Shown here: positions 18,481-29,313 of the stretch, one piece after another
Position numbering within the stretch: position 1 is the stretch's first letter
Layout: every line of letters starts with the position of its first letter
Assembly (NCBI RefSeq): GCF_039954865.1
Contig: NZ_CP157197.1
Span: forward strand, 141,501 to 205,500
Origin: Rickettsia sp. Oklahoma-10
Lineage (GTDB): Bacteria > Pseudomonadota > Alphaproteobacteria > Rickettsiales > Rickettsiaceae
Direction of reading: 5' to 3'
Length of the DNA stretch: 64,000 bases
Program-made: the position numbers and the translations under genes
The notes under the pieces: generated by a model
Told to the model about the DNA's origin: nothing
Database searches by the model: none
The model's input: the letters and a program-made list of their open reading frames with translations, nothing else

Positions 18481-21400
18481 TTACTCAAGTTTTTGTAAGA
18501 ATATTTCAAATTTCTTATTTGCTAAAATAATTATATTTAAGTCTATAGTTTCTTGAGATTTAATTTCTTTAATAAAATCAAGAAAATTTCTAACTAAATT
18601 ATTATTATTATTAATCCATAAATCTAAATCAATAGCTGTTTTAGATTTATTAATTATTCTTATTAATAATCTACGTTGTTTATCATATAAATCATCTTTT
18701 AGCGATTGAATTCCAAGACGACGCCAAAATGAATCGCTCAACTGCCTATCGCAAGCTTTACGTAACCAATCAAGACTAAACATATCGCTTATAGCAAAAT
18801 AGGCTTCTGCTATCTCTTTATTATTACCTGAAGTCTGTTTTGTTATATATATAGTGTCAAATACTGAAATTAAATTGTCAAACGTAGCGATAGTAGCAGC
18901 AAATGATTCCTCTACTCCGTTAGTTGTATAATAATTTAATTTTTCTTCAAATCTTATTTTAGTTTCTCCAACTAATAAAGTACCTACCGTTTTTCTTAAG
19001 TTTTGCGCAGGAACTCTAAACTCTTCTATAGTTGCACTAATATTAATAGGATGTTTTAAATTTTTAATAAACCAAGAAATACCACGACGCATTAATTTTG
19101 TGATTTCGGTAAACATATCAATTTTTACATTGTAATCAATATTAGCAGATAAATTGCTCACTGTTTCCCATATGTTATCAAGATCAAAAATTTCACAAAT
19201 AATGGTATACGACCTTATTATGTCACAAAGAGGAGCTCCAATCTCACGCTTTACAATACTAATAAGCGGTCCTCCAAGCTGATTCATTATTTTATTTATA
19301 GTAACGGTTTTAATAATCTCATGTTTAAGAGGATGAGATAAAATTTCATTACGAAACTTTTTTTGCATCATTTCTGGGAAATAATTTATAAGATATGCAT
19401 CAAAATATTTATCATGAGAAAAAGTAGAATTAAGTAACTCATGATAAGCCGACCTTTTACTATATGATAGCAGTACGCAAAGCTCAGGACGAGTTAATAC
19501 TTCACCGCTGATAGCTCTTCTACTCAATTCTTCTGCACTAGGCAAAAATTCATTTTCTCGTTCTAATACTTTTTCTTCTTCTAAAATGTCTATAAATTGA
19601 CTAAGTATATTAACGGTTAAAGTAGGAGATAGTTGCATAATCGTTATTGCTTCGGTTTGCTTATAATTATCAAGCAATACTAACTCTTCAACTTGCTTTG
19701 TCATATCGTTTAAAAGTTTGTTACGTTCTTCTAAAGTAATTTTTCCTAAGGTTACCGCACTACTTAAAGCAATTTTAATATTTACTTCATGATCGGAGCA
19801 ATCAACACCTGCTGAATTATCAATAAAGTCAGTATTTATGCGTCCGCCTTTTTTAGCATACTCAACTCTACCTCTCTGTGATACACCGACATTACCACCT
19901 TCTGCTATAACCTTTGCTCTAATTTCATCCCCATTACATCTAAGATTATCATTTGCTTTATCACCGATTTCTAAATTATTTTCCGTATTAGCTTTAATAT
20001 AAGTACCTATTCCGCCATTCCATAACAAATCAACATTTGCTTTTAAAATAGATTTAATTAACTCCTCTGGTGATACCTCATTATCATTTATATCAAGTAA
20101 TTTTTTAATTTCCGGTGATAATTTTATTAATTTACTACTGCGTTCAAATACTCCACCTCCCTTAGAAATAAGCTTATAATCAGACCAATTAGAGCCTTTT
20201 AAATTAAATAAACGCAAACGCTCATTAAAACTTGATAAAGGATCAGGAGTAGGATCAATAAATATATGCTTATGGTTAAAGGCAGCAACTAGTTTAATCA
20301 CCTCTGACCTTAGCATACCGTTACCGAACACATCTCCCGACATATCCCCTATACCTACAACGGTAATAGGATCTTTTTGGACATCTAACCCTAGAGTTTT
20401 AAAGTGATTAGTTACAGAAATCCAAGCTCCTTTAGAAGTAATAGCCATTTTTTTATGATCATAACCTGCAGAACCACCTGAAGCAAACGCATCATCAAGC
20501 CAGTAATTGTATTCTCTTGCTACACTATTCGCATAATCCGAAAATGAGGCTGTACCTTTATCAGCAGCAACCACTAAATAAGGATCTTCTTTATCATAAA
20601 TAATAGTGTCTTTTGGATGTACTACTTTACCATCAACGATATTATCGGTTATGTCTAATAAACCTCTTAGGAAATTTTTATAACATGCAATGACTTTTTC
20701 CATATATTCATCACGAGTAAGACCTTCCTCAGTAAAATGAACATAAAAACCTCCTTTAGAGCCGACAGGAACAATAACAGAATTCTTCATCATTTGTGCT
20801 TTCATAAGCCCCAGAACTTCAAACCTATAATCTTCTGCTCTATCTGACCATCTAATTCCTCCACGCGATACAGGACCACCTCTTAAATGAACGGCTTCAA
20901 AATTTCTAGAGTAAACAAAGGTTTCGGCAAATGGAATCGGTTTAGGTAAATTCGGTACTTTTGAAGAATCAAACTTAAATGAAAAAATATGTTTATGTAG
21001 TTGATAGTAGTTTGTTCTAGTAATAGCATTAACTATACCAAGCATATTACGTAGTACTTTATCTTCACTACTCATATCAACACTTGCTAAGTAATTAGTG
21101 AGCTTACCTTTAATTACATCACAATTATTATCAGAATGTTTAGGATTAAATTTGATGTCAAATAGATTTACTAACATTTTTGTATATTCGGAATGTTTCA
21201 GTAGTGTTAACTGTACATACCCTTTGCCGTAACTAAATCCTGTTTGATGTAAATATCTTGCTAAAGCTTTTACTAATTTAACTTGCTTCCAATTAAAACC
21301 GGCCAACACTATCAGTTTACTTAAAGAATCATTAGCAAACATCCCAAGTGCCATTTTATCTAAAGCTTCTTCAACATTTATTTTTAATTTGGTAATATTA

Positions 21401-23226
21401 CCCTTTATGGGTACAATAGAAGTTAAAATAAAATTATATATCCAGCTTTCTTTGATTTCGAGGGCTTCCTTAATGCAAAAAGTCTGTTCATCAATTGCTT
21501 TAAAACCTAAATTTTCAATTGGCGGCAATATGTTAGAAAGTACAAGTTTTACTTTTGGACTATATATTTTTAAGTAAAATTCCGAGTCACTTATAGCGAC
21601 TAAATTAAACATATATTTTTGCAACTTGCTTGCTTCCTTTAGATATTCAATATCTACTAAAGCTATTTCCGGAGAAAATTTTTGCCTATAGTCTGTCGGA
21701 AAAATACTATCAAAGAGCTTTAAATTAATACCTGCTTGATATTCGCCGAATTTTTTAGAAAGCTTGAAATAAAAATCTTCACTCCAACGTGTAGAGATAC
21801 GATCTAAATCTTGCTGTATTATTTCTGCTTCAAAATTTATTTTATGTTCACCATGTGCTTCAAGAGTTACAAAAAGATAAGAGAAATTACCTGCTACTTC
21901 GGTGATATAATTGGATAAAATTTTACTACCAAATTTTTCCGATAAATAACAATCTATCACATTATGTATTTCAGCCGTTAAACGTTCTCTCGGTAAAAAA
22001 ATGATGATATTAAGAAAAGAACTCGACCAGTCATATTGAATAAACAATTTAAGCTTTTTACTAATCATACTTGAAAGCATATGAAGACACATACAATATA
22101 AATCATCTTGATCAATTTGTATTAAAGCTTCACGCGGCAATGATTCCATTAAAATTTTTAATTTATCAGCATTATAACCTGATAGGGCGAATCCTGCTTT
22201 CTCTATTACAAAATTAAATTTCTGTCTAAGGATTGGGATAGTACTTATTGAATGATAATACATATTTGAACTATACATCCCAAATATTATACTGCCTGAA
22301 ATATACTCACCCAAAGAATTAAAATGCTTTACTAACACGTAATCGATTAAATTGTCCGGATGGATAAGTGATCCACTGTTTATTTTACCTAGCATTATCA
22401 ATTGATTTTGATACGGTAAATCTGCTGAACATTTTATAATATCTTCAATTTCGGTATGGATATCTTGCCATATTGCCCTTACACCAATTTCATTGTTTAA
22501 TTTTAAAGATTCTAATTTAAAATCAAGGGCACCTAATAAAACAAAATTATTATTTTGCAGCCAATTTAAAAATTCTTTAGCCTCTTCAAGTTTCAATTTA
22601 TCGTTACTAATTAAATTTTGAGATAAATCTTGCAATTTTGTGAGCAAATGTGGCAAGCTTCTATAGCTTTGTTCTAGTTCCTCTAATCTTTCATTTATAG
22701 CCCCAGTTAAAAATGTAGTAGTTTTATCGTCAAAATTTCCTAATATAGTTAAATGTAATATCGATTCTGAGTTTTCATTCGGTGCAGAATTTTCTAATAT
22801 TTTTTCTAATTCTCCTTTACTATTTCGTATGCAGTTTATTACCGGATGGAGCAAAAACTTAGCTTGTAAATTCATGTTTTTAAGTAAACATATAACAAAA
22901 TCAACAATATGCGGTTTATTATCAAGTAATATCAAGACATTTATTGCCGGATCATTTTCTATAGTCACCTTTGTTATTGCTATTTTTCTTGCTCTTCTTA
23001 CCCTTTGCCTAAAAAACTTAAAGGCTTCATCTGCCAAATTTTGGAATAATTTTTCTCTATTCTCAAAATCATAATCAATCGGAATATAATTTAAAAATTT
23101 TTGAACAAAATCTATATATATAGGATTTGATTCACGTTCCGTACTAAGTTTTAAAATTTTAGTTTTATAATTTGGGATTTGACAATTTAAACGACTAAAG
23201 TTTAAAGAGGTTGTTTTTGGGGTCAT
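18481..23226 (-). CDS. gdhB: NAD-specific glutamate dehydrogenase, large (180-kDa) type
   Basis: The enzyme deaminates glutamate to 2-oxoglutarate, feeding the TCA cycle; glutamate is a principal carbon source for rickettsiae. The 1581-residue protein is full length for the large class. A long N-terminal regulatory region with ACT-like parts is followed from about residue 770 by the catalytic part: AVHLRGGPVSRGGIRWSDR, AEDYRFEVLGLMKAQMMKN and the lysine in VPVGSKGGFYVHF; the NAD-binding segment includes TVVGIGDMSGDVFGNGMLRS near residue 965 and AEGGNVGVSQRGRVEYA near 1100. It is divergent from mnmE; its 3' end abuts the RodZ remnant. Confidence 0.97.
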   Translation of the reverse strand: MTPKTTSLNFSRLNCQIPNYKTKILKLSTERESNPIYIDFVQKFLNYIPIDYDFENREKLFQNLADEAFKFFRQRVRRARKIAITKVTIENDPAINVLILLDNKPHIVDFVICLLKNMNLQAKFLLHPVINCIRNSKGELEKILENSAPNENSESILHLTILGNFDDKTTTFLTGAINERLEELEQSYRSLPHLLTKLQDLSQNLISNDKLKLEEAKEFLNWLQNNNFVLLGALDFKLESLKLNNEIGVRAIWQDIHTEIEDIIKCSADLPYQNQLIMLGKINSGSLIHPDNLIDYVLVKHFNSLGEYISGSIIFGMYSSNMYYHSISTIPILRQKFNFVIEKAGFALSGYNADKLKILMESLPREALIQIDQDDLYCMCLHMLSSMISKKLKLFIQYDWSSSFLNIIIFLPRERLTAEIHNVIDCYLSEKFGSKILSNYITEVAGNFSYLFVTLEAHGEHKINFEAEIIQQDLDRISTRWSEDFYFKLSKKFGEYQAGINLKLFDSIFPTDYRQKFSPEIALVDIEYLKEASKLQKYMFNLVAISDSEFYLKIYSPKVKLVLSNILPPIENLGFKAIDEQTFCIKEALEIKESWIYNFILTSIVPIKGNITKLKINVEEALDKMALGMFANDSLSKLIVLAGFNWKQVKLVKALARYLHQTGFSYGKGYVQLTLLKHSEYTKMLVNLFDIKFNPKHSDNNCDVIKGKLTNYLASVDMSSEDKVLRNMLGIVNAITRTNYYQLHKHIFSFKFDSSKVPNLPKPIPFAETFVYSRNFEAVHLRGGPVSRGGIRWSDRAEDYRFEVLGLMKAQMMKNSVIVPVGSKGGFYVHFTEEGLTRDEYMEKVIACYKNFLRGLLDITDNIVDGKVVHPKDTIIYDKEDPYLVVAADKGTASFSDYANSVAREYNYWLDDAFASGGSAGYDHKKMAITSKGAWISVTNHFKTLGLDVQKDPITVVGIGDMSGDVFGNGMLRSEVIKLVAAFNHKHIFIDPTPDPLSSFNERLRLFNLKGSNWSDYKLISKGGGVFERSSKLIKLSPEIKKLLDINDNEVSPEELIKSILKANVDLLWNGGIGTYIKANTENNLEIGDKANDNLRCNGDEIRAKVIAEGGNVGVSQRGRVEYAKKGGRINTDFIDNSAGVDCSDHEVNIKIALSSAVTLGKITLEERNKLLNDMTKQVEELVLLDNYKQTEAITIMQLSPTLTVNILSQFIDILEEEKVLERENEFLPSAEELSRRAISGEVLTRPELCVLLSYSKRSAYHELLNSTFSHDKYFDAYLINYFPEMMQKKFRNEILSHPLKHEIIKTVTINKIMNQLGGPLISIVKREIGAPLCDIIRSYTIICEIFDLDNIWETVSNLSANIDYNVKIDMFTEITKLMRRGISWFIKNLKHPINISATIEEFRVPAQNLRKTVGTLLVGETKIRFEEKLNYYTTNGVEESFAATIATFDNLISVFDTIYITKQTSGNNKEIAEAYFAISDMFSLDWLRKACDRQLSDSFWRRLGIQSLKDDLYDKQRRLLIRIINKSKTAIDLDLWINNNNNLVRNFLDFIKEIKSQETIDLNIIILANKKFEIFLQKLE

Positions 23227-23308
23227 ACTTTGCTCAAATTAATAATATGATTATTTCTTTTGTTATTATATTATATTAAATAACTTAAGCAAGAGGCATA
23301 GAAAATAA

Positions 23309-24646
23309 GTGGAAACGATATTTGCACAAAGCTCTGCATTCGGTAAAGCAGGTGTAGCAGTTTTTAGGATTTCCGGTCCTAAAAGCTTAGAAGTGTTGCA
23401 GCTACTTACCGGTAGAAAGAACTTTAAATCGAGACTAATGTATTATCAACAAATTACATTCCCTGAAAGCGGCACACTAATTGATAATGCTATGGTCGTT
23501 TATTTTAAGTCACCAGGTAGCTTTACAGGTGAAGACGTAGCAGAGATTCATACGCATGGCAGTAAAGCTATCTCTATAATGCTTATTAATGCATTGTTAA
23601 ATATACCGAATATTCGTTTAGCGGAAGCTGGAGAATTTACTAAAAGAGCTTTTTTAAATAATAAGTTTGATTTAACAGCTGCTGAAGGAATAGCCGATTT
23701 AATTAATGCTGAAACTATTATGCAGCATAGGCAAGCAATTAGACAAGCAGGTGGAGCGCTTAAAGAATTATATAATAGTTGGCGAGAACAGTTACTTCAA
23801 ATTATCTCTTTACTTGAGGCTTATATAGATTTTCCTGATGAAGATATACCGGTTCGAGTCCTTAATGATGTTAATAACACTCATACAAACCTTATAAATG
23901 AAATATCTAATTATCTTAACGATAATAGACGAGGAGAACTACTAAATAGCGGTCTTAAGCTTGCAATTATCGGACCGCCGAATGCAGGTAAGTCTAGCCT
24001 ATTAAACTTCCTCATGCAAAGAGATATAGCAATTGTCTCAAATATTGCAGGCACTACTAGAGATATAATTGAGGGGCATTTAGACATTGGCGGCTATCCT
24101 ATTATTTTACAAGATACAGCAGGTATACGAGAAGCAAGTAGCGACATTATAGAGCAAGAAGGTATAAAAAGAGCTATAAATTCAGCTAAAACAGCAGATA
24201 TTAAAATTATTATGTTTGATGCTGAGAAATTAGATTCATCTATAAATGAAGACATTATCAATTTAATTGATGAAAATACTATAATTATAATTAATAAAAT
24301 TGATTTAATTGAACCGAGCAAAATATTTCCAATTGAAGATAAATATAAATGCTTAAGAGTTTCAATTAAGAATAATATATCCTTAAACGATATATTGAAA
24401 AATATTGAAAATATTGCCGAAAATATGACAGGATTGACTGAAACGCCTTACATTACAAATCAGCGTCACCGTTATTATTTAAAACAAGCTCTTACCTATC
24501 TAAAAAATTTTACTCTAGATAACGATTTAGTCCTAGCAACTGAAGATATTAGAATGACAGTACGTTGCATTGGTACTATTACAGGCGTTATTAATGCGGA
24601 AGAAATACTAGGTGAGATCTTTAAAAATTTCTGCATAGGAAAATGA
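23309..24646 (+). CDS. mnmE: tRNA modification GTPase MnmE
   Basis: MnmE, with MnmG, installs the carboxymethylaminomethyl group at U34 of certain tRNAs. It starts with GTG at 23309 giving [20 protein letters not shown], the folate-binding N-domain. The G domain shows [12 protein letters not shown] near residue 224, TTRDIIEGH near 249, DTAGIRE near 270 and NKID near 335, and the protein ends FCIGK, the CxGK motif required for catalysis. The length of 445 residues is normal. It is divergent from gdhB across an 82-base gap. Confidence 0.97.
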   Translation: METIFAQSSAFGKAGVAVFRISGPKSLEVLQLLTGRKNFKSRLMYYQQITFPESGTLIDNAMVVYFKSPGSFTGEDVAEIHTHGSKAISIMLINALLNIPNIRLAEAGEFTKRAFLNNKFDLTAAEGIADLINAETIMQHRQAIRQAGGALKELYNSWREQLLQIISLLEAYIDFPDEDIPVRVLNDVNNTHTNLINEISNYLNDNRRGELLNSGLKLAIIGPPNAGKSSLLNFLMQRDIAIVSNIAGTTRDIIEGHLDIGGYPIILQDTAGIREASSDIIEQEGIKRAINSAKTADIKIIMFDAEKLDSSINEDIINLIDENTIIIINKIDLIEPSKIFPIEDKYKCLRVSIKNNISLNDILKNIENIAENMTGLTETPYITNQRHRYYLKQALTYLKNFTLDNDLVLATEDIRMTVRCIGTITGVINAEEILGEIFKNFCIGK

Positions 24647-24652
24647 TTTTAC

Positions 24653-24845
24653 CGCTGTCACCCCCTGACTTGATCATGGGGTATAGTATCTTTGTCATAC
24701 CCCAACTTTTGACCACAGTATCACAAAAATAAAAAATACTAATAATTTAGTATTTTTAACTTGATCCCGCTATCAAGTTGCGGTATGACAATGTAACAAT
24801 TGATCAACACAAGTAAACCTTTTGCAGGAATAACATAAAGGTCTA
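24653..24845. repeat. composite RPE-like repeat after mnmE
   Basis: It holds gtcaccccctgacttgatca, an inner hairpin aatactaataatttagtatt, ttgatcccgctatcaagttg and caggaataacataa. The block from the hairpin to the last word recurs in the same order at 58325-58540 and partly at 50470-50615, with several substitutions. The remaining bases up to 24903 contain no gene. Confidence 0.65.
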
Positions 24846-24903
24846 ACCACAATAACTTCACTCAAATCCTCTTTATTATATGTTAATTTATTTTAACTTT
24901 CTC

Positions 24904-24932
24904 TTGACAAGAATATTAACATACTTTAGAAA
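24904..24932 (+). promoter_or_regulatory. possible promoter of the 453-residue protein gene
   Basis: TTGACA at 24904-24909 is followed after 17 bases by TAGAAA, a weak -10 box. The gene starts 45 bases downstream, behind GAAGGA. Confidence 0.4.
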
Positions 24933-24976
24933 CCACGTTCCATGGTTTTATTAATTTAAATTGAAGGACTAGTATT

Positions 24977-26338
24977 ATGGCACCTGTATTAAATTGTTTC
25001 ATGCCTATATTTGAAAATGAAATTGTGAGTATCTTACCTGGAAATACAAAGCATATTATTTATAAGTTAGGCAACACTATACTTTCATCAGTATATAATA
25101 CTGTTGAAGGCAGTTTTATTAATGGTTATTTAGTTAAGAATATAAAATGCAATTGGGTAGGAATCTTTAATCATTTGGCAAAAGTAAATAATGATTTATC
25201 AGTAGTAACTCAACAATGTACAGAGATTAAAATCCCTATAAAGTATATTGTTACTTATAGAAACAGTACTAGCGTCATTTTAGAAGAAGGCAAACACCTA
25301 CTTCAAAATGATACCTTCTCAGAGTTAAAGGAATGCACTACTACCGAAGGCGAAGCCGTTTTACGAGAGCATAATGCAAAAATGCTTGTTAATAATTTGA
25401 GAGATATTTTAAATCATTTGGACATAACTTTGAACAATGCTCAAGAAGTAGGGGAAAAAATTTTTAATTTATTGAATATACCAGTTAAATTCACTATTGA
25501 TAATCTTAATATTATTCTAAAGGATTTCAACGTAACTCTGGATTATATATCCCCTACAGAAGTAGGTAAAAATATTTTAGATCTACTAAATAAACCTTTC
25601 ACTGAGATAACCACTTCCACTACAAAATGCCCTAACGATGATACAAATAATGATGCATCGTGGGGTTATGTTATTGGCGCAGTAGGATTTATAGCAACCT
25701 CATTGATGGTAGCTAAATATGGATGGGATTGGTATAAGGGAAGAAATAAGAATAAAGAATTCTTAAAACTAGAATATGGAAATTTAAAATATCAAATTTT
25801 AAATTCTAATAAAGATATATTAGATACCATTTTAAAAATTAAAGATTTAGATGATATAATTAAAATGTTAAATACATTAGAGAATACTGATGGGTGTACA
25901 CGAATAAATAATAAAAGTATAATAACACTAACTTCACAAGACTACGATTTAGTAGGTCTAAAAGCAATAATGGAAAATTTAAACCAAGAATTTAAAAACT
26001 TAAATTCTTTAGATAAAATATTCTCTAATATAAATTCTCTAGGTGAGATACTGAATAATATATATTCTTTTATAAAGCCTAGTGTTAATAGCTGTTCTAC
26101 TCATAATCCTATTCTACCATATAAAATAACAATAAAAACCTTTGAAGAGATATTGCAAAGTATTAGAAATCTAGAAAATAATAAAATTAGCATTAAAGAA
26201 CAATTTCCTCTTTATGAAGATAGTTTTCAGCAACTATTCAGTATGTTATCAATTGAAAATATCTACACTGATTATGCACATGAAGAGACTTTTTTAATAG
26301 GAGAGTCAAGCCAAGGTATAAGCTCAGATTCATTATAA
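24977..26338 (+). CDS. unknown protein with internal repeat and one central membrane helix
   Basis: I do not recognise the 453-residue protein. It has no signal peptide at the start (MAPVLNCFMPIFENEIVSI). About residues 145-176 and 184-216 are two related units (LDITLNNAQEVGEKIFNLLN and NVTLDYISPTEVGKNILDLLN), that is a tandem duplication. A stretch with cysteines and Asn/Asp follows, then one clear transmembrane helix at about 229-249 (WGYVIGAVGFIATSLMVAKY) with positive residues after it, then a helical region of about 200 residues rich in Asn, Lys, Leu and Ile. This could be a membrane-anchored protein with two soluble halves. It stands alone, with a possible promoter upstream, between repeats and decayed DNA. 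An intact frame this long in such surroundings argues that it is under selection. Confidence 0.7.
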   Translation: MAPVLNCFMPIFENEIVSILPGNTKHIIYKLGNTILSSVYNTVEGSFINGYLVKNIKCNWVGIFNHLAKVNNDLSVVTQQCTEIKIPIKYIVTYRNSTSVILEEGKHLLQNDTFSELKECTTTEGEAVLREHNAKMLVNNLRDILNHLDITLNNAQEVGEKIFNLLNIPVKFTIDNLNIILKDFNVTLDYISPTEVGKNILDLLNKPFTEITTSTTKCPNDDTNNDASWGYVIGAVGFIATSLMVAKYGWDWYKGRNKNKEFLKLEYGNLKYQILNSNKDILDTILKIKDLDDIIKMLNTLENTDGCTRINNKSIITLTSQDYDLVGLKAIMENLNQEFKNLNSLDKIFSNINSLGEILNNIYSFIKPSVNSCSTHNPILPYKITIKTFEEILQSIRNLENNKISIKEQFPLYEDSFQQLFSMLSIENIYTDYAHEETFLIGESSQGISSDSL

Positions 26339-26364
26339 TTAAACCCGTATTGCATGGATTTATA

Positions 26365-26510
26365 AGTATATAATGCCCGCAAAAGTGGAAATCCGAAAAA
26401 ACTTGAGAATATAAGGTTAAAGAGTTTTAATAATTATTCTTAAAAAATGTATATGTAAATACTCTATTTCCATATTATTTATTGGGCTCCCACTTTCGAA
26501 TGACATAACA
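26365..26510. repeat. RPE-like palindromic repeat
   Basis: The ends atgcccgcaaaagtggaaatcc and gggctcccactttcgaatgac are imperfect reverse complements about 100 bases apart. This matches the gcgggaatc...gattcccgc ends of the insertion in the ampG-like gene at 54791-54912. The following 26511-26749 shows no gene. Confidence 0.55.
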
Positions 26511-26749
26511 AGAGCTATAAAACCATCATTGACTTTTTGAAAGTTATATAAAATGATACTCGAAATAGTAAAAAGACATCAAAACTTCTACAAAAAGTAA
26601 GAACATTACTCACAAAACTGATATAATCCTCAACTTCACGGTTGGGAAGATGGTAGTTGTTAAGTAATAATTATTCCTTTGCCAAATTGAGTCACGAGCT
26701 ATGTCTGCCATTGATACAAAAAACACTTTGAGGGATTATTACTTACTAT

Positions 26750-27870
26750 ATATATTTTAAATACGTAACAGCACCTAATACATTCACTAATTCATATGCT
26801 GTTTCTTTTAGCGCTGCTGCACCTTTGGATCTCTCTGCCGGCACTGCATTCATCATTACTGTTACGGTAGTAGAAAGGCATAGACTTATTTCCTATACCA
26901 AGCAGTCCAAGATATATTTAAATAGTAATAGTCTAATATACTAGGTAAAATCAATGATACAGTAATATAAAGATAAGTCTAGTAAATATATTACACATGT
27001 GGTAAATTGTCTAAGTAAATATGGTATAATTAAAGATGCAATTAAAACAAAAACTACAACATATTTAAAAAACTGCATGCAAAAGACTTAACCCTTGATA
27101 CACTGTAACCATAAGGATATAAGATACATTATGGATCCTAAGGCACAAGTAATCAACAAATAAACTATTACTCCTAATATAAAATTTACTAATTTAAAAT
27201 AGACACATATCTACTAATGGATCATTACTTTTAAGTTGAATTAAGGTAAATATTTATTAGTCATAATAATACCAATTAATAGCATTCTACCAGATGCTAT
27301 ATTTATAATAGCCCATATTTAGACAATATCCTAATGCCTTGAACTAAAGCTATCATTCCAAAACATGAATGAAATACTACTATCCAATACCATAGCTCAT
27401 TACTAAGATGAGATGAATCAGGCATCCAAACTATACCAAAAGCAATAATTACTAATGCAATAGGTAAATTCACAAAAAATGTAAATTGCAACTTAAAAGC
27501 TCAACCAATACTCCTCCTAGTCGGTCCTATAACTAAGCCCCTAGGGTTATTATTCCCTACACAGATATTTGCAATCATATGTTTTTTATGCATATTAGTA
27601 AAAATGTTACGCACTATAGATATAGTGGAATGCATAATCAGTGATCCTCCTAACCTAAGTCAAGCATGATAAAATACTAATCCCAATGTGTTATCAAATA
27701 CATACACTAAATATTAAAGCGATAAAAAACTCAAAGCTCTCAAAGCAATAATCTTTTACAACCAAATCTATCTCCTAGTACACCTGCAGTAATTAGAAGA
27801 CATGATAATAGCATATTAATTATATATGCATTGACTATCCATAATTGTTATAAATGAGATGGTTTTAAAT
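26750..27870 (-). pseudogene. DHA2-family drug exporter (EmrB/QacA type) remnant
   Basis: Minus-strand pieces in order match a 14-helix MFS exporter. First QLWIVNAYIINMLLSCLLIT and AGVLGDRFGCKRLL (27850-27760), which is helix 1-2 with motif A. Then QFTFFVNLPIALVIIAFGIV and the loop WMPDSS (27491-27420). Last, MMNAVPAERSKGAAALKETA and YELVNVLGAVTYLKY (26870-26760), near helix 13. Stops and shifts separate all of them, and much of the middle cannot be read. A 62-residue frame at 27303-27491 is a surviving shard, not a gene. Confidence 0.75.
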
Positions 27871-28281
27871 CAAGAATTTGATAGCAGCTATCAATACTAA
27901 AAGTAAGTAAATGCTTAAAATAATTAAAATATACAATCTAAATTTAGAAGAAAGAAATTATGAATTATCTATTGTTTTAGCAATATATTCAGTTTGTTGG
28001 AATTGTGATAAGTTATTTAATAAGGATTCTCTATCTTTGTCAGGAACTATAGTCAATTCAGTTGGATTTGCACATAAGGAGCAAGACCTATCACTAATAG
28101 GAAAGTGACGAGTAACATAGTAGGCAAATCCAAATCAATTGACTATAACACAAGTAAATTTAACATTTAAGCATCACATTGTATGTAAGTCAAGATTTAC
28201 TCTTAAAAGCACAATAAAATAAAATTTGATTTTTTTTCTCAAGCTTATATTTTAATTGATAAGTTTATAATATGAAAATTT
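27871..28281. other. non-coding DNA upstream of recA
   Basis: A 65-codon plus-strand frame at 27911-28108 has no recognisable features and lies in decayed DNA; I do not call it a gene. TATAAT at 28266-28271 lies just before the recA start but would leave almost no leader, so the recA promoter is not clear. No SOS box was recognised. Confidence 0.4.
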
Positions 28282-29313
28282 ATGTTAAATACAGATAAAG
28301 AAAGAGCCATTGCTGCAGCACTCACACAAATCGAAAAAAGCTATGGTAAAGGTTCGGTAATGAAACTAGGGCAGCGTCCAAATATTGATATAGAAGCTGT
28401 ATCAACCGGCTCACTTGGGCTAGATATAGCTCTTGGAGTCGGCGGCGTTCCCAAAGGTAGAATCATCGAGATTTTTGGTCCTGAAAGCTCAGGTAAAACT
28501 ACTCTAACATTGCATTTAATTGCTGAAGCACAGAAAAAAGGTGGCACATGTGCTTTTATTGACGCCGAGCATGCTCTTGATCCCGCTTATGCTAAAAAAT
28601 TAGGTGTAAATATTGACGAGCTTATTATTGCACAGCCCGATACAGGTGAACAAGCCTTAGAAATTACCGATACTTTAATCCGTTCAGGCGGCATTGACAT
28701 GATAATAATAGATAGTGTTGCTGCTTTAGTACCTAAATCAGAAATTGAGGGAGAAATGGGTGATGCACAAATGGCATCTCAAGCAAGATTAATGAGTCAG
28801 GCTTTGCGTAAGCTTACCGCTTCAATTTCCCGTACTAACTGTATTGCCGTTTTCATCAACCAAATTAGAATGAAAATAGGAGTAATGTTCGGTAGCCCTG
28901 AAACTACAACAGGCGGTAATGCTTTAAAATTCTATGCTTCAGTTAGAATAGACATAAGAAGAATCGGTGCTATTAAAGATAAAGAAGAAGTAATAGGTAG
29001 TCAAACTAAAGTAAAAGTAGTTAAAAACAAAGTATCACCTCCATTTAAAACCGCAGATTTTGATATAATGTACGGTTCAGGTATTTCAAAAGAAGGTGAA
29101 ATAATCGATCTTGGAGTTAAGCTTGATATTGTTGAGAAATCCGGTTCATGGTTTTCCTATAATAATGTGCGCATCGGTCAAGGGCGTGAAAACGTCAAAC
29201 AATATTTAAAAGAACATCCTCAAATTTCCAACGAAATTGAGCAAATAATACGTGAAAAATCATCAAAAATTACTAATATAAATCTTGTTCAAATGGAGGA
29301 AGAAAATGATTGA
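28282..29313 (+). CDS. recA: recombinase RecA
   Basis: RecA forms filaments on single-stranded DNA for strand exchange and SOS signalling. Visible are [18 protein letters not shown] near residue 13, the Walker [11 protein letters not shown] near residue 65, the Walker [12 protein letters not shown] near 140, loop L1 and the [19 protein letters not shown] loop L2 segment near 192-212. The 343-residue length is normal and it ends with an acidic tail (VQMEEEND). Its last 8 bases overlap the start of fabG, an unusual partner that is probably translationally coupled. Confidence 0.98.
   Translation: MLNTDKERAIAAALTQIEKSYGKGSVMKLGQRPNIDIEAVSTGSLGLDIALGVGGVPKGRIIEIFGPESSGKTTLTLHLIAEAQKKGGTCAFIDAEHALDPAYAKKLGVNIDELIIAQPDTGEQALEITDTLIRSGGIDMIIIDSVAALVPKSEIEGEMGDAQMASQARLMSQALRKLTASISRTNCIAVFINQIRMKIGVMFGSPETTTGGNALKFYASVRIDIRRIGAIKDKEEVIGSQTKVKVVKNKVSPPFKTADFDIMYGSGISKEGEIIDLGVKLDIVEKSGSWFSYNNVRIGQGRENVKQYLKEHPQISNEIEQIIREKSSKITNINLVQMEEEND

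Noticed and set aside
27303-27491. 62-codon minus-strand frame as a separate membrane protein
   Set aside because: It is one surviving shard of the DHA2 exporter remnant; neighbouring pieces in other frames continue the same family.
27911-28108. 65-codon plus-strand frame upstream of recA
   Set aside because: No recognisable features, no ribosome-binding site, and it lies in decayed DNA.
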